From Schistosoma mansoni (lineage: Eukaryota > Platyhelminthes > Trematoda > Strigeidida > Schistosomatidae), in contig NC_031497.1 in assembly GCF_000237925.1 (NCBI RefSeq), forward strand, positions 22,449,249 to 22,513,248: a DNA stretch of 64,000 bases, read 5' to 3'. This document shows, one piece after another, positions 37,420-50,229 of this stretch; position 1 is the stretch's first letter, and the number at the start of each line of letters is the position of its first letter. Made by a program: the position numbers and the translations under genes. The notes under the pieces were generated by a model. The model did no database searches. It saw only the letters and a list, made by a program, of their open reading frames with translations, and was not told the origin of the DNA.

Positions 37420-38395
37420 TGGATGAGCCAGTCAGAAACGTTTGAAGAATTTCAAGGTCACTGGTCCAATTTCAGTACTTTATGCTCAGATACGATCGGT
37501 TGATAATGGATTTCGGAGAAAACGTGGTAATTGAGAGACTACAACAAATGCGTCCACTTTGGCAGCTATTGCACGGCAGTGTGCAGTAGTCTTTAAGTCT
37601 TGACTAACGATGACGCCTAAGTCATTGTGTGCCTGGACAATAGGTAACTCAGTGTTATTCATCGTGTATGTATCTGTACCCTGGTGGCCAATATGCATCA
37701 CAATACACTTGGAAGTGTTTATCGGCAATTGCTAGGTTTGAGACCATTCAGATAATCTCTCCAGGTCATTTTCAAGTTCTAAGCTATCGCCCTTGCTTTG
37801 TATCGCTCTCCATATCTTGACATCGTCAGCATAGAGTAAGACCGATGACGATGGTAGACGAGGGAGGTCATTTACGTACAGGAGGAATAACACTGGCCCC
37901 AAAACTGTACCCTGGGGAACTCCACTAAGCACAGCTAGACAACTTGGAGTTCACCCTTACTCTTTGTTGACGCCCAACTAGGAAGTCTTTTATCCACATC
38001 AATAGATTGCCTCCAATCCCGACATTCCTTAGCTTATATAACAGCCGGTTATGCGGAACTTTGTCGAAAGCTTTGCTGAAATCGATGTAAGCTACGTCTA
38101 TAGGTAACTTTTGGTCCTTAAGAGCGCACCAGCTTTCACGAGCTACTAATAAGTTTGTGAGACAAGAGTAACCTGTTCTAAAACCATGCTGCTTTTCGGA
38201 GAGGATCCGGTTTTCATCAAGATACTTTAACAGCTCCTTCCGAATAATCTTTTCTAAGATTTTAACAACCACACTAGTTAGGCTAATTGGTCGGTAATTC
38301 TCAGGCTTATGTTTTGTGCCTGTTTTGAAGACTGGACTTACTGTGGCGTTCTTCCAGTCTTTTGGTAGACGACCCTGGGTTACGGATAGATTCAT
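37420..38395 (-). mobile_element. CR1-type LINE RT fragment, younger copy
   Basis: RT blocks in order: DWKNATVSPVFKTG, NYRPISLTSVVVKILEKII, QHGFRTGYSCLTNLL, AYIDFSKAFDKVPH (catalytic Asp), then after a frame break GVPQGTVLGPVLFLLYVNDL and the YADD catalytic box, and the following SKCIVMHIGHQG stretch. All key palm residues are kept, unlike the older copy at 24,360-26,245. Cut at both ends: no endonuclease and no C-terminal block. Confidence 0.9.
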
Positions 38396-38847
38396 TTGTG
38401 AAATTCCTTTTAGTTTTAATTTATGAAAAATGGATAGAAATAAACAAAATAAATAGTTTGTTTTGTTTGTTTTTTTTATTTTTTTAAAAAAAAATAATTT
38501 TTAAAAATATGTCAAGAATGAATGTCTAACAAATAGTACATACAACTTTTGAAATTCATTTCGATGTTGCGTTTTTTGTTGGTGTTGGTGTTTTGATGAT
38601 TGGAAGTATTATGTATCATCCATTTGAATTAGTCAGTTTTATTAATTTTATAGTATACAAGTTAATGGTTAAGAATATGTTAAATAATTCAATTATTTCT
38701 AATGGTTAAGTTAGTTACAATTTCTGTACATATTTCAAAATATATATATATTTAATGTTGACGTCAAAAGCCTACTACAGTATTAAATTGTCAGATGATG
38801 ATTGTTGTTTTCTAATGTATGTATACATATAAAACAATGAGTTATTA
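38396..38847. other. AT-rich stretch, nothing seen
   Basis: A/T homopolymer-rich sequence at about 38,460-38,510. No gene. Confidence 0.5.
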
Positions 38848-39089
38848 GACATTAAATAGGAATAAGATATCTTTGTAAAATCTCAGTGAATGAATTTGAA
38901 GTAAATTCAGTGTTTCGCTTGGCAAACTGGTCCAAGCTTTTTCAACGGGATATCTCCTTGCCAGGTATATGTATTAGTTTGTAAGACTTATGATGTGAAA
39001 TGATTGCCACATTGACAGGTGAAACGTTGGATTTACTTCAAATTCATTTGCTGAGATTTTACAAATATATCTTATTCCTATTTAATGTC
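38848..39089. mobile_element. Foldback element with ~75-bp inverted arms
   Basis: 38,848-38,922 and 39,014-39,089 are inverted copies of each other with few mismatches (ACATTAAATAGGAATAAGAT start; AAATCTCAG, GAATTTGAAGTAAAT). The loop is about 91 bases. The inner end reads GTTTCGC/GTGAAACG, similar to Penelope-end motifs. No protein is encoded; either a MITE-like foldback or an inverted pair of retroelement ends. Confidence 0.85.
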
Positions 39090-42000
39090 CTACATCAACT
39101 CGGCTTTCAAATACTGTGAAACTATTCGCTCTAATTTAGACGAAAGTTCTTATATAAACATAGTCATTATTACAAAAATAATGTTTATACAGTTATCCAG
39201 TAGCTTATACAACACTTATGGCGGTATTCAGTAGTTCCCCACAATATCAAGTAGTGTATTTGATTTTAAAGGATGAATTTAGGAAATATTATTAATTAGA
39301 TAACCTGAAATTATGATCTTTCATAAACCATCTAAACAAAAAAAAGTATCTTGGCAACATTTTTTGTTTAGTTACTCCTTTACATAAACACTTGAATACA
39401 ATGACTTGCCCTGGTGATGTACAATTGTAAATTTAGAACTCCACTATTTTTCATCAATACAGCACAGATATTGTCAACTGATTATTGAAAATATCATAAA
39501 AAGTATTTGTTTGTAACCCAATAATGTCAATCACAAACGATTTCTGTTTTTTATTAAATAGTTGTTTAACTAAGACAAGTAACTAGTTGGTTTCAGAAAA
39601 AAATTGCCGTATTTAACATATCATAGTTAAAGTTTAATTTTTATATTTAACAGCATTTCATAAGCTGAATTGTTTGTTCCTTCAAGCGGATTTCAGAATA
39701 AAAAGACTATTAATGTAATTGTACATAAAAGTTATTACTGGAAATACTTTTGATAAAATATGGTTACTTATTTCATATTTTAGAACTTCAAAGAACTTTT
39801 AACAAAACACGTTTATTTGCTAAGCGTAGTAAACGAAAATTTTGAGAATGAGTTTGCATAAATTAATCGACCCTCTTTCTTATTATAGTTTGTTTGGAAC
39901 ATTTCACTGTGTTTTCAAAAAAAACCAGATTTACTATTTCCATTAGTTAAACCATAAACTTTAAAGCAATTAGTCCCTTTGATAAATTTCAATAGTGTAA
40001 TAAGAAGACGAAGATTGTCAGAACTATGTGATATATTAGTGCAATACATTTCGAACAAACTGATCACACATATACTTGTTAGGAAACATTTATATATAAA
40101 AGTAAGAGGTCAACTAGACTATAGATTTGGGTTAATAGTAGACAAGGATAATAATAATAATAATAAAAATAGTGCGAAAACAATTTGAAACCTAATCACT
40201 CTGGATAATAAGCTAATATTACCAGGGTAGGTTTAAGGTAAGCTATTTTTAATTCCAATTGTGGTAATATGTCTTTTACATATTCTAGTCATTAAAACTA
40301 ATAGCTGAGATAACAACAATAATCGTCAACTTAGTTTACTATGAAACATGACAAATGTTTATACTGTATAAATTTCTAACGCCATGATTGGTTCATTATA
40401 TGAATTTGTAGTCGCCTTCAAGACATTCGTTAACATAGTAATAGAGATAATCTGTAACTTAGTGAATATGATATTCCTCTTAGAGAAATTAAACTGACAA
40501 CTAACTCTTATTCCAACTATAACATGAACTTGATGAATGTATTTGAATAATTCATTCTGTTAGCCTAATATAAAAATATACAAACTGACTAAAATGTGTC
40601 ATGATGTACATTAACTAAACCCGCAGATTGCGTAACAACATGGGTAATAAAAATTGGTCAATACCAAGGGCTTGAAGAAATAACATTGGCTACTTTACCT
40701 AGATTGAATGATATGAAAAATCAGTCTTTAAGTTGTACAGGAAATGATTCTTCAGTCTTTATCGGATTGTAGATAAACTGGCAATAACTGACAGAAAGGA
40801 TTCAGCTAAAGCACCAGATGTTTTCCCTCAACATATAATAACCACATAAGCAACTAATTTTTTTATCTCAATTTTGCAGTTCATTGCTAAACTTGTTAAC
40901 CGCATCATAAACGATGTACTTTGCCTTTACCCTGGCCACTTTTTCGGATTATTAGTTTGGATATATAATTGTCGAACCTGAAGAGAATTTATCGAAAAGA
41001 ATATTCTTCGTTCAAATATTAGTCTTTCAACATCATAATTTATTAAATACGAAAGTTATTCTGTCATTTATTCTGTTTAGCAATATCACTATGATACGGT
41101 TGTAACTCAGAACGGAACGAAACAGATTGTCGTTGATGTACTACGGAAATAATCTTTTTCTAAAGAAAATGGTGGTTTTTACTTTATGTAACTGAGATTT
41201 TTTTAACAGGCATGTTTACTGGAATTTACTGTTAAATATAACTAATCAATGAAACATTTAATTTCATGAAATTTACCTCACAAATGGTAATAGTTTATTT
41301 CTAGGTCCCAAGAGTATATAACATATTAGTAACAATAGTCTATCTATCTCGTTAGTTTTAGAAAGTCTTTCGTAACATCATTTGAAATCAATCGAGAATC
41401 TATCTTTACTTATGGTATAGTAATATATGTTACTTTACTGCCTAAAAACTGTTTGGTTGTATGTGATCAATAGTTAGAATGGAGATTCGAGATTTAATTA
41501 AAGACTGAATTTAAAAACTGTTATTTAAAATGTAGGCTGTCAGCAGATCGATTTCCTTGAAATCTACATAACTTAGTCAGATAGTAAGTTACTTGATATT
41601 AGGAGTCATCTGCATCTAAATTTTACAGTAAACTGAATTGTGCCTGATGAATTCCAAGATAGTTTTGCTGTTATAAACGTAAGGAGCAGTGGACTTGTAC
41701 AGTATTTTTAGCACGACCAAATTATCAGTTTTTATGATATTTTTTCCTGAAATATAAAACGATAGTTATGAACCTTTCTCGAAACGTCGTAGAAAACATG
41801 TTTCGAAGTTCCTAATCAATACACGGTTTTTGAGTACCTAAACCGCTGAATTGATGACTAAATTAATTTTATCTCTGAAAAAATAAGAAATACTCTTAAC
41901 AAGCCTGAATAACTGCCTTTTGGTCGAAATTCACAAAATATTCCCAGTCTATTCACCTTCACTATAACTACAGTACCTATATATAAACCCGACACAGTAG

Positions 42001-42214
42001 GCGAAATGTTGGATCTCTGAGTGAAATCACTTAACAGAACTTAAAACCAACTTCAAGTAAATCATAATAAGCTTGTGTCTAACAAATCACTTGTTCATTA
42101 ATTTAAAGATTATCTTAGTATTTTCAAATCGTTAACAAAATGTTTATACTTCCGCTGAGGATCCCCGTTAGCTATGTCAAAACGTTAGTAAAAAAGTTGT
42201 GGGAATTGTTGAGC
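39090..42214. other. Gene-free AT-rich stretch
   Basis: Nothing firmly recognised. Around 41,985-42,060 is a short piece with GGCGAAATGTTGGATCTCTG that resembles the inner end of the foldback at 38,848-39,089. (AAT)n at 40,148-40,167. Confidence 0.45.
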
Positions 42215-42560
42215 TTGGAATGATATGACGACTTACTTCAAGATCGATTTCGTAGAATTATAGTGAGAAGCCGTGACCTGTGTAGTTCATCTGTGTCTAT
42301 TATGAGGCAGTTGCTCACTGAAGACGATGGAGGACGGTCGAGCAATATCGTATATTGGTTGAAGTAAAACATTACCATTGGATGCCTGCTCAATGGTCTG
42401 CAGCTTCAGTAGTCGCGCGCGAGACTGAAGGTCCTGAGTTCGAGCCCCTCGTGTAAGACTATTGTTGCGCACTGCCGAAGAAACCTGTTCTAGGTCGAGA
42501 CGGTCGTCAAGTGCATCTAGGTTCCCAATGGTGGTCCAATATTGGTCCATTCATGATATC
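42215..42560 (+). mobile_element. SMalpha-like element, degenerate copy
   Basis: Follows the order of the copy at 29,540-29,870: head from 42,261 (GTGAGAAGCCGTGACC), B box GAGTTCGAGCCCC near 42,440, hammerhead region 42,470-42,514, tail. In the hammerhead, the core reads CCGAAGA in place of CUGANGA and CGAGAC in place of CGAAAC, so two invariant bases are changed and it should not cleave, although stem I (GCACT/AGTGC) is kept. Confidence 0.8.
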
Positions 42561-42719
42561 AATCTATGCTGCATCAGAAAGCTTAACCGTTGATATACAA
42601 ATAAAATTCCACAGTTTTATAACAACACATAGTAAAAATTAAATTCAATTTTGATAGGAAATCAATAAAAAAGGAATGGAAAGAGGAATTATTTAATGTC
42701 AGTATAGGGTTGTGGAAGT

Positions 42720-42935
42720 TGTTGGGTTTTTATTGAGAAGCCATGATCAGTGGAATTCAGACGTGTTGGGTGTGAGGCAGTTATCCTCTGAAAACAATAG
42801 CGCAATTTCGTGGATTGGTTGAAGTTAGATAATAGCACCGTTGAATTTCAGCTCATTGTTTTAAACGTTAGGTATTAGAGAACTAGACAATCGGTTCTGG
42901 AATCGAGTCTCGCGTTGAGGATCATGAGTGATATA
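42720..42935 (+). repeat. SMalpha-like element, 5' part
   Basis: Head TGAGAAGCCATGATCAGTG, middle CGTGGATTGGTTGAAGTTAG, and a worn B box (GGAATCGAGTCTCG). It stops before the ribozyme. Confidence 0.7.
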
Positions 42936-43730
42936 AATTACCAAATGATCGTAGATCAATAATATATATAACGACTAGCTACTAACACTTTGTTAGTAAT
43001 ATAAACGAAGTCAATCATCTCGTAAATGGTTAACTGAGAGACCATAATTTATGGTCAATAAAGGATTTTCTAACTAAATATCGCGATTGTATTTTAAGGT
43101 TAAACACGATGTGTGCGGTTTAAAAATGACATTTGGAATAATCTCCAAACTGTTTTCTTTATGTGGGAATAAAACGGAATCTAATTTGTGTTTAGGAATT
43201 TCACAAACTGCTTATATATAGTCATCAGTATTCATTCACCTATGACTTTTAACTTACATGTATAGACCACTCATACTTCCAAAGTATTCATCTAGACAAC
43301 TTTGGATATTCATTTGCATAGCGTACAAATATATATAATCACTAATATTATCACTTTCGGAAATAAGTATATATTAGCGATCGTACAGCTCGGAAAACGA
43401 ATTCACCCGAAACAGATCTGTTTGCTGAACCAAACTTCCTTAGTTTATAATTTATATTTCAGCTTATTCTATTGGATTCATACATATTCATATATTACTA
43501 ATACCTGAATATTTATTGAACACTAACGAAAATAGTATCATCTTTATATTATCAGTCAGGGCTGATTAAATTTATTGATCACTTATTAACGTAAATAAAA
43601 AAACTTCATTGTAGTCATTACAGTTAAACATATCATATCAGACAAAATGAATAGTGAACCAAATAACATAATTAATCAACGGTAAAAAATTGACGGAGTG
43701 CACAATATATCTACTTATCTATTCATAATG
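42936..43730. other. Gene-free stretch
   Basis: Nothing recognised. Confidence 0.5.
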
Positions 43731-44010
43731 TAGTGTATGCTACTGATATCGACAGATATAAGTAGTATGTATAATCAATCGAAAAAAGGAATGCCTGGAT
43801 ATAGAAAGTTAAGATCAAACAAAAGAGAACAAAGACAGAGAATGATTAGAGTTGAAACGAAGGAACAATAAAGTCTAAGATAATTGATGGATATTTTGCA
43901 AATGAAGTATTACTGTATGGTTCTCAGATTTTACTAAGAAATACTATAATTTTGTATTCAAATATATTCGGTTGTCCCCATTAGTGTTCTCGTTCACTAC
44001 TATAAGACAA
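43731..44010 (+). repeat. Dispersed ~280-bp hairpin-headed repeat, copy 2
   Basis: Head TAGTGTATGCTACTGATATC pairing with a ATAAGTAGTATGTA stretch, then AAGTTAAGA, GGAACAATAAAG and TACTGTATGGTTCTCAGAT, ending near TTCGTTCACTACTATAA. See copies at 31,581 and 50,591. Confidence 0.7.
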
Positions 44011-44473
44011 TTGTGTTAGTTTGCAAATTAAAACAGAATTGTACACTGAATCAATGTTATCGTTAAAGTTGTGTGAATCCGAAGAATGAGAAGTTATCAT
44101 GCCGTCTTAAGACAACTTTGTGAAATTAGACGAAATAATTTACTCAGTTTACCAAAATTTACTAATATTATAGCTACATTTTTCTAGAAAACAATGTAAC
44201 TAGCGCCTAAAGGATTTTTATGGATTTTCAGCTTTTACCGTTTATATATCTTTCGATCGACTAGTATTGTAATAGAGAATCACAGGAATAAGTATTTGAT
44301 AAATGATTTTTCCTTGTTGAAAAAATTTATCATGCTCTTAATGTCATTGATGAGCTTCTGACTGATAACCTCATTAGCAAAAAGCGAGGAAATCGTCAGG
44401 CGGAATCCCAGAGTAGTAGAGATATTAAAAGTATGAGCGATAACAGTTTTATCCGTAGAAGACTGAATTAATG

Positions 44474-44495
44474 GTATATATATATATATATATAT
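44474..44495. repeat. (TA)n microsatellite
   Basis: About eleven TA units read directly. Confidence 0.9.
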
Positions 44496-44589
44496 TCTCT
44501 GAAGGTATACATTTACAATTTTTTTTAATCATAAACCTTCAGTTGGCCTATTAGGTAATATTATACGATTTGCTGTTTTAAATTTATTC

Positions 44590-44990
44590 TCAATCTATTA
44601 GTTGCCGTCTTCCATATTTACAGCTAATTTTGGCTTGATCTTGAATAACTGCTCTTTGCTTCTTTCATAGTATTATAACGTCTGGTCTGCTTGTATATAA
44701 ACTATGCACGTCTGAAATAGATGATTCATACAGCGGAGGCGAATATTGTGCTCTGGACTCAACGAGTAGTGTTAGGCGAGAAGCTATATTGAGGACAAAT
44801 AAGGATTCAGATTTGATGCAAGGCTGATAGTGCTGGTTGATACATCGTTGGTTTAACACGGGGACAAGGTCATATAGGTCGGTATTCTGATTGGCAATTT
44901 TGTTAGGGGCATCAATCATCACAATTGTCATGAGGAAAAAAATAATGCTAGCAGTGAGAATGAATAAAATGGCACTCCTTCCGAACAATT
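44590..44990 (+). mobile_element. Possible 5' LTR/leader remnant of the fossil element
   Basis: Lies just before the gag-like part and has a TATAAA-like promoter box (TGTATATAAACTATGC, about 44,691). No second copy exists in the window to define the ends, so this is inferred from position. The long minus-strand frame here is taken as a shadow. Confidence 0.3.
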
Positions 44991-45009
44991 GCAGTTACTA
45001 ATACAGTAG

Positions 45010-46165
45010 CAGAAGATGTTAGCGTCTAAGCAACAACTCCTGGAAGCAGTTTTGTGGAGAATTTCTATTCAACTAAATATTCCAGAACATAAAGGTATAC
45101 AGTCATATTTCAGTCCGATTCCAGCGTTTATTTTTGACGCAGATAGTGGCCATAACTTAGAAGCATGTTTTAGCAAACTAGGGTATAGAATTTGCCGCTA
45201 TGGACGATTAAAAGAACGTCCGGTTGCTGTTGCAGAAACTTGGTCCTAATGAGCATCGAGGCTAAACATCTACAAGTCAATTTCGGTGAAACTGTCAACA
45301 TTTTAGATAAAATCTTTCGTGAACAGATATCACTTCTTCTTAGCCGGTATAATTGTCTGCAGCTAAGGAAGCTACACTATGTACACCGGTAGAGTAAATT
45401 TACAAGTAGAACGATCTAAGTTAAATGTATTATCCAGTGATCAGTTTAAATGCATATTATTCATTTTCTGTCTCCCATCAGTGCTGACTTTCTCATGCGG
45501 TTGTTATCCAGTATGTAACATGACAATAAAATGACGCTGAAGAATGTCAACGATTAATAAACCTAAAACAGGATACAGACATGATGCATACCAAAAGTAT
45601 AGTGTTATCTAACCATTCTATTCATACAGTACAGGCATGTCGTAGACAAACTGATATCAAGAGTAATAAATATCACTCGACGATTTTCAAACCTTCAACT
45701 AAATGTTAGTGTTGTGGTGCGCGGGATTTCTCAAAAGTTTGTCGGCTTAGAAATCATAGATATACCGTATGCGATAAAGTCAGTCATAAAGAAACAGTCT
45801 ACCAAACTAGAGAAAGTTTGAGATCTAAGCTAACGAAGAATCCTCACTAATATCAAAAAGGTACATGAACAATACATACCATACACCGTCATTAAGTAAA
45901 GCGGATGAAAAATATGTGAAATTATTGGTGAACGGTGTTCACATTCGATCACAGTTGGATACAACATCAGATATCATGTTAATCCAAGAAAAGACATAAA
46001 ATTTAATGGGCTATCCACAAGTATTATTGATCAAACACAGTTCGGAATGCATTCGGAGATATATTAAAGCATGTTGGGATGATAAAATGTTCTGTTGAAT
46101 TCCAAGATATCTTATTTACAGGAAACTTTTATTTACAGAACAGTCATAATTTGCACCTTATTCAT
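45010..46165 (+). mobile_element. Fossil LTR retrotransposon, gag-protease part (Ty3/gypsy-like)
   Basis: From left to right: a gag-like stretch with FSPIPAFIFDADSGHNLEA, a zinc-knuckle-like cysteine/histidine block around 45,700-45,800, and a retropepsin-like block with the Asp-Thr-x-Ser-Asp active-site form near 45,925-45,975, followed by sequence typical of the region after it. It is broken by several disruptions, has no RT or integrase part here, and stops where an SR2/RTE-like fragment begins. It looks old. Confidence 0.7.
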
Positions 46166-46508
46166 ATAGACAGGATAGACAAGCAAAACATGGGATGTAC
46201 CACTGGGCGAAACACACACGATGAAAATTCCAAATAGTAACCACGTGGACCAAAACCAGGTAGTCTACACCTCCTATCATGGATTTTCCGGAATGATGTT
46301 ATGCGTTGATTTGGCACCCTAGCTTTCTTCCACCCTGGTTCTAAAGCAAATAACACCGCTCCTCAAGGTGGGAAGTGGTTGAAAATACGTAACACATGTC
46401 CCAATCACTTCAAATACAGAAGATTTAATACCTCATTAATCATTTTGGCATTCATACTTAGTACCCTATTTCTAACCCAGTCATTGCTTACTCCATGGTC
46501 CCAAAATA
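46166..46508 (-). mobile_element. SR2/RTE-like LINE, C-terminal coding fragment
   Basis: Reading on the - strand: a SNDWVRNRVLS stretch, GHVLRI, then EPGWKKARVPNQRI and RCRLPGFGPRGYYLE. These match the post-RT C-terminus of schistosome RTE (SR2-type) elements. Broken by several stops. Confidence 0.75.
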
Positions 46509-47180
46509 CATGGGCAATGCTTCCATTTATTTGAACACATAAATATTGGTACAAGGGGGCACCAGATATATATGCGCCACATGATTGTGTGAGGGCTATG
46601 ATACTATCCGGGTGTTATCGCTTTATTTATTTATTTATTTCAACACATAAATATTGGTACAAAGAGGCACCAGATAAATATGAGCCTCACAAATCTCATT
46701 CGATTTGTGTAAGGGCTGTGATACTGCTCAGATGCCCAGACTGAAGCAGGTGGTTTTCTTAGGAGGCCACACCCCGAGCCTTTGACCTGAAGGTCTAGTC
46801 CACAAGGCAGTGGAGCATCGTGAGGAGATGCAGTCTCATGGTAGCCGGTGACCGACGATCGGTTCATACGCCATTTGTTCCTTCAGGATACTGGAGCCCA
46901 TGTGCACCATTGGTTTGGAATCAGGGTTTTCCAACTCCCCTAGGTGGACGCGCCGTGTCCACCAACCCGGTTAAAGCGCCGTACATTCGCTTTTCGTCCT
47001 CTCGATTCCGTAAACAACCCCCCCCCCGCCACGAGAAGGCAGTGAGTAGGACTTCCCTGGCAGAGTCTATATATGCGTGGCCATGTGAGAGTATTTCGAG
47101 AGGGAGAGCGGACTCTCCCCACTCTCGGCCGTACCAGGGCATTTGGGGGCTAAAAGCATTTCCATGGCCAACTTAAGTAA
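46509..47180 (-). mobile_element. Two SR2/RTE-like 3' ends with (TTTA)n tails
   Basis: 46,509-46,620 and 46,621 onward begin with the same block (AACACATAAATATTGGTACA, then GGCACCAGATA). The second has a perfect TTTATTTATTTATTTATTTC tail, which on the element's own strand is the AAATA-type tandem tail usual for RTE LINEs. The second copy goes on as GC-rich sequence to about 47,180. No protein is claimed in this part, although several frames of 60-118 codons are open. Confidence 0.65.
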
Positions 47181-48800
47181 AAGTGGAGAAAGTGAACAGC
47201 GCTAATGAACACTTGAAATAACTAATCCTGACGACAGTTCGCTATAAGCTCTTACTCGACTATTAGTGTTCGTGTAGAGTCTGTACAGGGCTAACGTACT
47301 TTTTTGGTGCCCCTTTCAGTGAATACTGCCACAGAACCTCACGACCAACGGAGTCAAACGCTGCTCTAAGGTTGAAGAATACAAATATAGTCGGATATCA
47401 AGTGTGTTCACGATCCAGAGTCTGATCTCCCTCGCTCTAGATTACTTATACCCCTTTCAATCTCGCTAAGAGTTGAGGAACTTACATCATTTTGCCATTT
47501 AGGTTGATTGAAGATAGCGGGTAACTGAAGTAGTTTCACTAACAATCGAATTTTTAATACCCGTTTGCTTGATCAGTTGTTTACTGTTACTGTCTTTTCT
47601 ACATTCTTAACGTACCACTCCTTACGAGTATTAGGTAGAATTTTTATCAGCCTATTTTCAAGCTGCCTCCGTTCCTCATCATGTTAGAGTCAGACAGGAT
47701 AAATTTCCAAACATCTGTCAGATTTGTAGACTAAGTGGAAATCCACTGATTTTTCTTAACCGTTTGGTTCAATTTTACGAGTAGATATCATTGATGTTTC
47801 CACGGCTTTTTGGATACCATGCTAAGCTACCTCGGGGTGGCTATCATTTTCATGTTCAATTAATCCCTATAGTTGTTCCCGAAATGTATTCTTAACTTTT
47901 TCACCATTAATTTGTGGTCTAAGGGATTGTTGTGGCTTTTCCACGTTCAATAAGATGCAGACAAATACGTGCTCGAGCTAGGGCATGATCCGAGTCTCAA
48001 CATGTGCTCCGGAGTGAATGACAGTCTTATACTGAGCCTCTCCGACGATTCATGATGAAAATATGATTTTCTAAGACTATTGCTGAGTCGATTGTGAAGT
48101 TTTTTTCACTAAACCTCAACACCGTAAGGTTCCTCTAAGTGGCTTTTCGATGTTTAGTTAGGAGACTAGGAATAATATTTCGTGAACTCAAAGCATTAGC
48201 ATCAGTGGCATGTGATGAGGATATACGAGAAGAGCTAGTCATGAGGATTAGAGAATTAATAAGAAGTAATTTAGTCGTGTAAAGGATGGTTTCGGGTACT
48301 GATAGAGGTATGAGTGATTGTCACATCATGAAAGGATATTTTTTCTTCAAAGACCTGACAAAAAGCTGAATTAGTGGTCGTCATGGCGACCTGAGAGCAT
48401 GACCGTAGAACCCAAGGTACAGCTGCTTGAGGCCAGTTACGCATGGACTTTTTTTGGAAGTTTTTAACGTGCTAGGTCCGCACTTCAAAAAGCCTTACCG
48501 CCGAAGACGAAAACCCAAGGTAAGGTGAGGTGTAATATAGCCCTTTCTAACTCCTTCCTTCCGCTCTAGACGGTGATTGTCCGAGAGGAACACCTTACTG
48601 CTGTCACACCCCTCAACAGTCAGCAGTACGACTTCGCCCTCGGACCTTAAGTTGCTTATTTTAGTCTCACCGTTCTCCAACCAATCTACCTGGCATCGTA
48701 GGAATTGAAGGAACATGCGTTACAACCAATATAACTAGGTTGAGTCGTCACGATAGGCTAGCCCGACCATCACGTCAAGGTAGCAACTACGGCCGTTGCA
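47181..48800 (-). mobile_element. SR2/RTE-like RT fragment and GC-richer repeat
   Basis: Near 47,310-47,360 the - strand reads FFNLRAAFDSVGREVLWQYS, the RT palm block A with its catalytic Asp. Around 47,960-48,050 a THVETRIMP-like stretch may be the end of the endonuclease. 48,360-48,790 is GC-richer and looks like the repeat's upstream part. Heavily decayed. Confidence 0.6.
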
Positions 48801-49900
48801 CTTACAATAAATGGGTTAGCACAAAGTTAAAACTTAGTTAATTTTGCAATCTAGTTATAGGATACTAGTTAGCACTAACATATTATTGAAAATATAGCGT
48901 TGAAGTCATCTCAAAACTGGTAACCCTTCGAGATATAAGGAAATTATTTACTCAAAGATATAAATAATAATACTAATAGGTTAGTCGCAAGGTGACATTT
49001 GATATATGTCGCTACTAAGAAATACACTACTATATTGCAGACAATTGTTTTGTAAAAATCTAGCTGTCTAAGAAAGTGTGTGAGTACAGTCAAAGGGATG
49101 ATTGACAAATAATTACGAATCCTTAGCCATTACCTACTCTGTTGTATGATGTAAATAAGATTTGAACCTGAATGCACAGAAATCATTTGATGAGACTGTT
49201 GATTATTAATATCAATTATATTTTGCTCTTCATAGTGCTGTAAGTGGCAGATACATTATGAAACTGGAACTATTTTATCTGTTGCCTCAAAAATCCAACT
49301 AGCGAAATCTCTAAACTGATTATTTCAAAAGTATTATAAGGCGATTTCTAATCTAAACAACTATCGTCTTCAATCATTGAATAACAAACACAACTCTATA
49401 GATAAAAATACTTCATTTTATTCTAAACAAGCTCGTGAAAAATAAGGTAAATGATAAAAAGAGATCACAAAATAAGATATTATCTAATTCTATGAAGAAC
49501 AGACTAATTAGTAATCAGTTGACCGGTAAGAAAATTAACGTATAATAATGTTAATTAAACCAAGTTATAAATCTCAATACAGTGAAATCGTATTTATACA
49601 CGGCCAAATATGTGTATGTATAATTATATGAAATGCGTTATGATGATTCTGACAATCGAAATCTGATAGGATGAAACAGTCAAACAAATAAACACAAACA
49701 CAATAGTAACACAATGCATCAATAAACGAACAATATTCAAAACAAAGAAAAAAAAATTGTCTGAATGTTCAATTGATCAATCAATCATTTAAACTAACCA
49801 ATTAGTCCGTCAACAACGGAGATAAAAAATATATACAAATTACCCATTAATTATGAAAACGTATATGAGAGAATTAAATCGACTGATAATGGTTCAACTT
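48801..49900. other. AT-rich stretch downstream of the RING gene
   Basis: No gene or clear repeat. Confidence 0.45.
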
Positions 49901-49906
49901 TTTATT
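49901..49906 (-). terminator. Candidate poly(A) signal AATAAA
   Basis: TTTATT on the + strand, so AATAAA for the RNF13-like gene, about 184 bases after its stop codon. Cleavage site not seen. Confidence 0.45.
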
Positions 49907-50089
49907 CTTTTCAATAGAAAAAAAAGAGGATAATAAAAATAAGTATGAGAAACAAATAGCCCTGTATTTAAAACTCAATGGTTTTGATAATACAATTTCA
50001 TTACTATTCATTATTGTGAATTGTGCAAAAATAAAGTGGTTAAGACAAACAAATAAAAACAGGATACACTATGTATATATGAATGCTAC

Positions 50090-50229
50090 TTAAACATGAG
50101 ATTCATGCGTATCTAATAAATCAAAATCCGTATGTACTTTAACATGAGTAATCATTACAGAAGTTGATTGACTATCATTGATTTCATTATTTAGTCCAGA
50201 TTCAGTGTCACTTTCACTACACTGTTTAC
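50090..50229 (-). CDS. RNF13-like PA-TM-RING E3 ligase, last exon
   Basis: Acceptor TTTCTCATTAG, then 140 nt that enter with two bases of a codon, in phase with the exon ending at 53,063 (joined codon GGT). It encodes the acidic end GKQCSESDTESGLNNEIND through to LLDTHESHV and a TAA at 50,090-50,092. Human RNF13 also has an acidic, Ser-rich tail. No domain in this exon. Confidence 0.8.

Noticed and set aside
44665-44988. 107-codon frame on the - strand with a hydrophobic start, as a membrane protein
   Set aside because: It lies opposite the leader of the fossil LTR element and is best explained as a shadow frame.
46820-47176. 118-codon frame on the + strand as a protein gene
   Set aside because: Lies in a GC-rich repeat where several frames on both strands are open; orientation opposes the element and no domain is seen.
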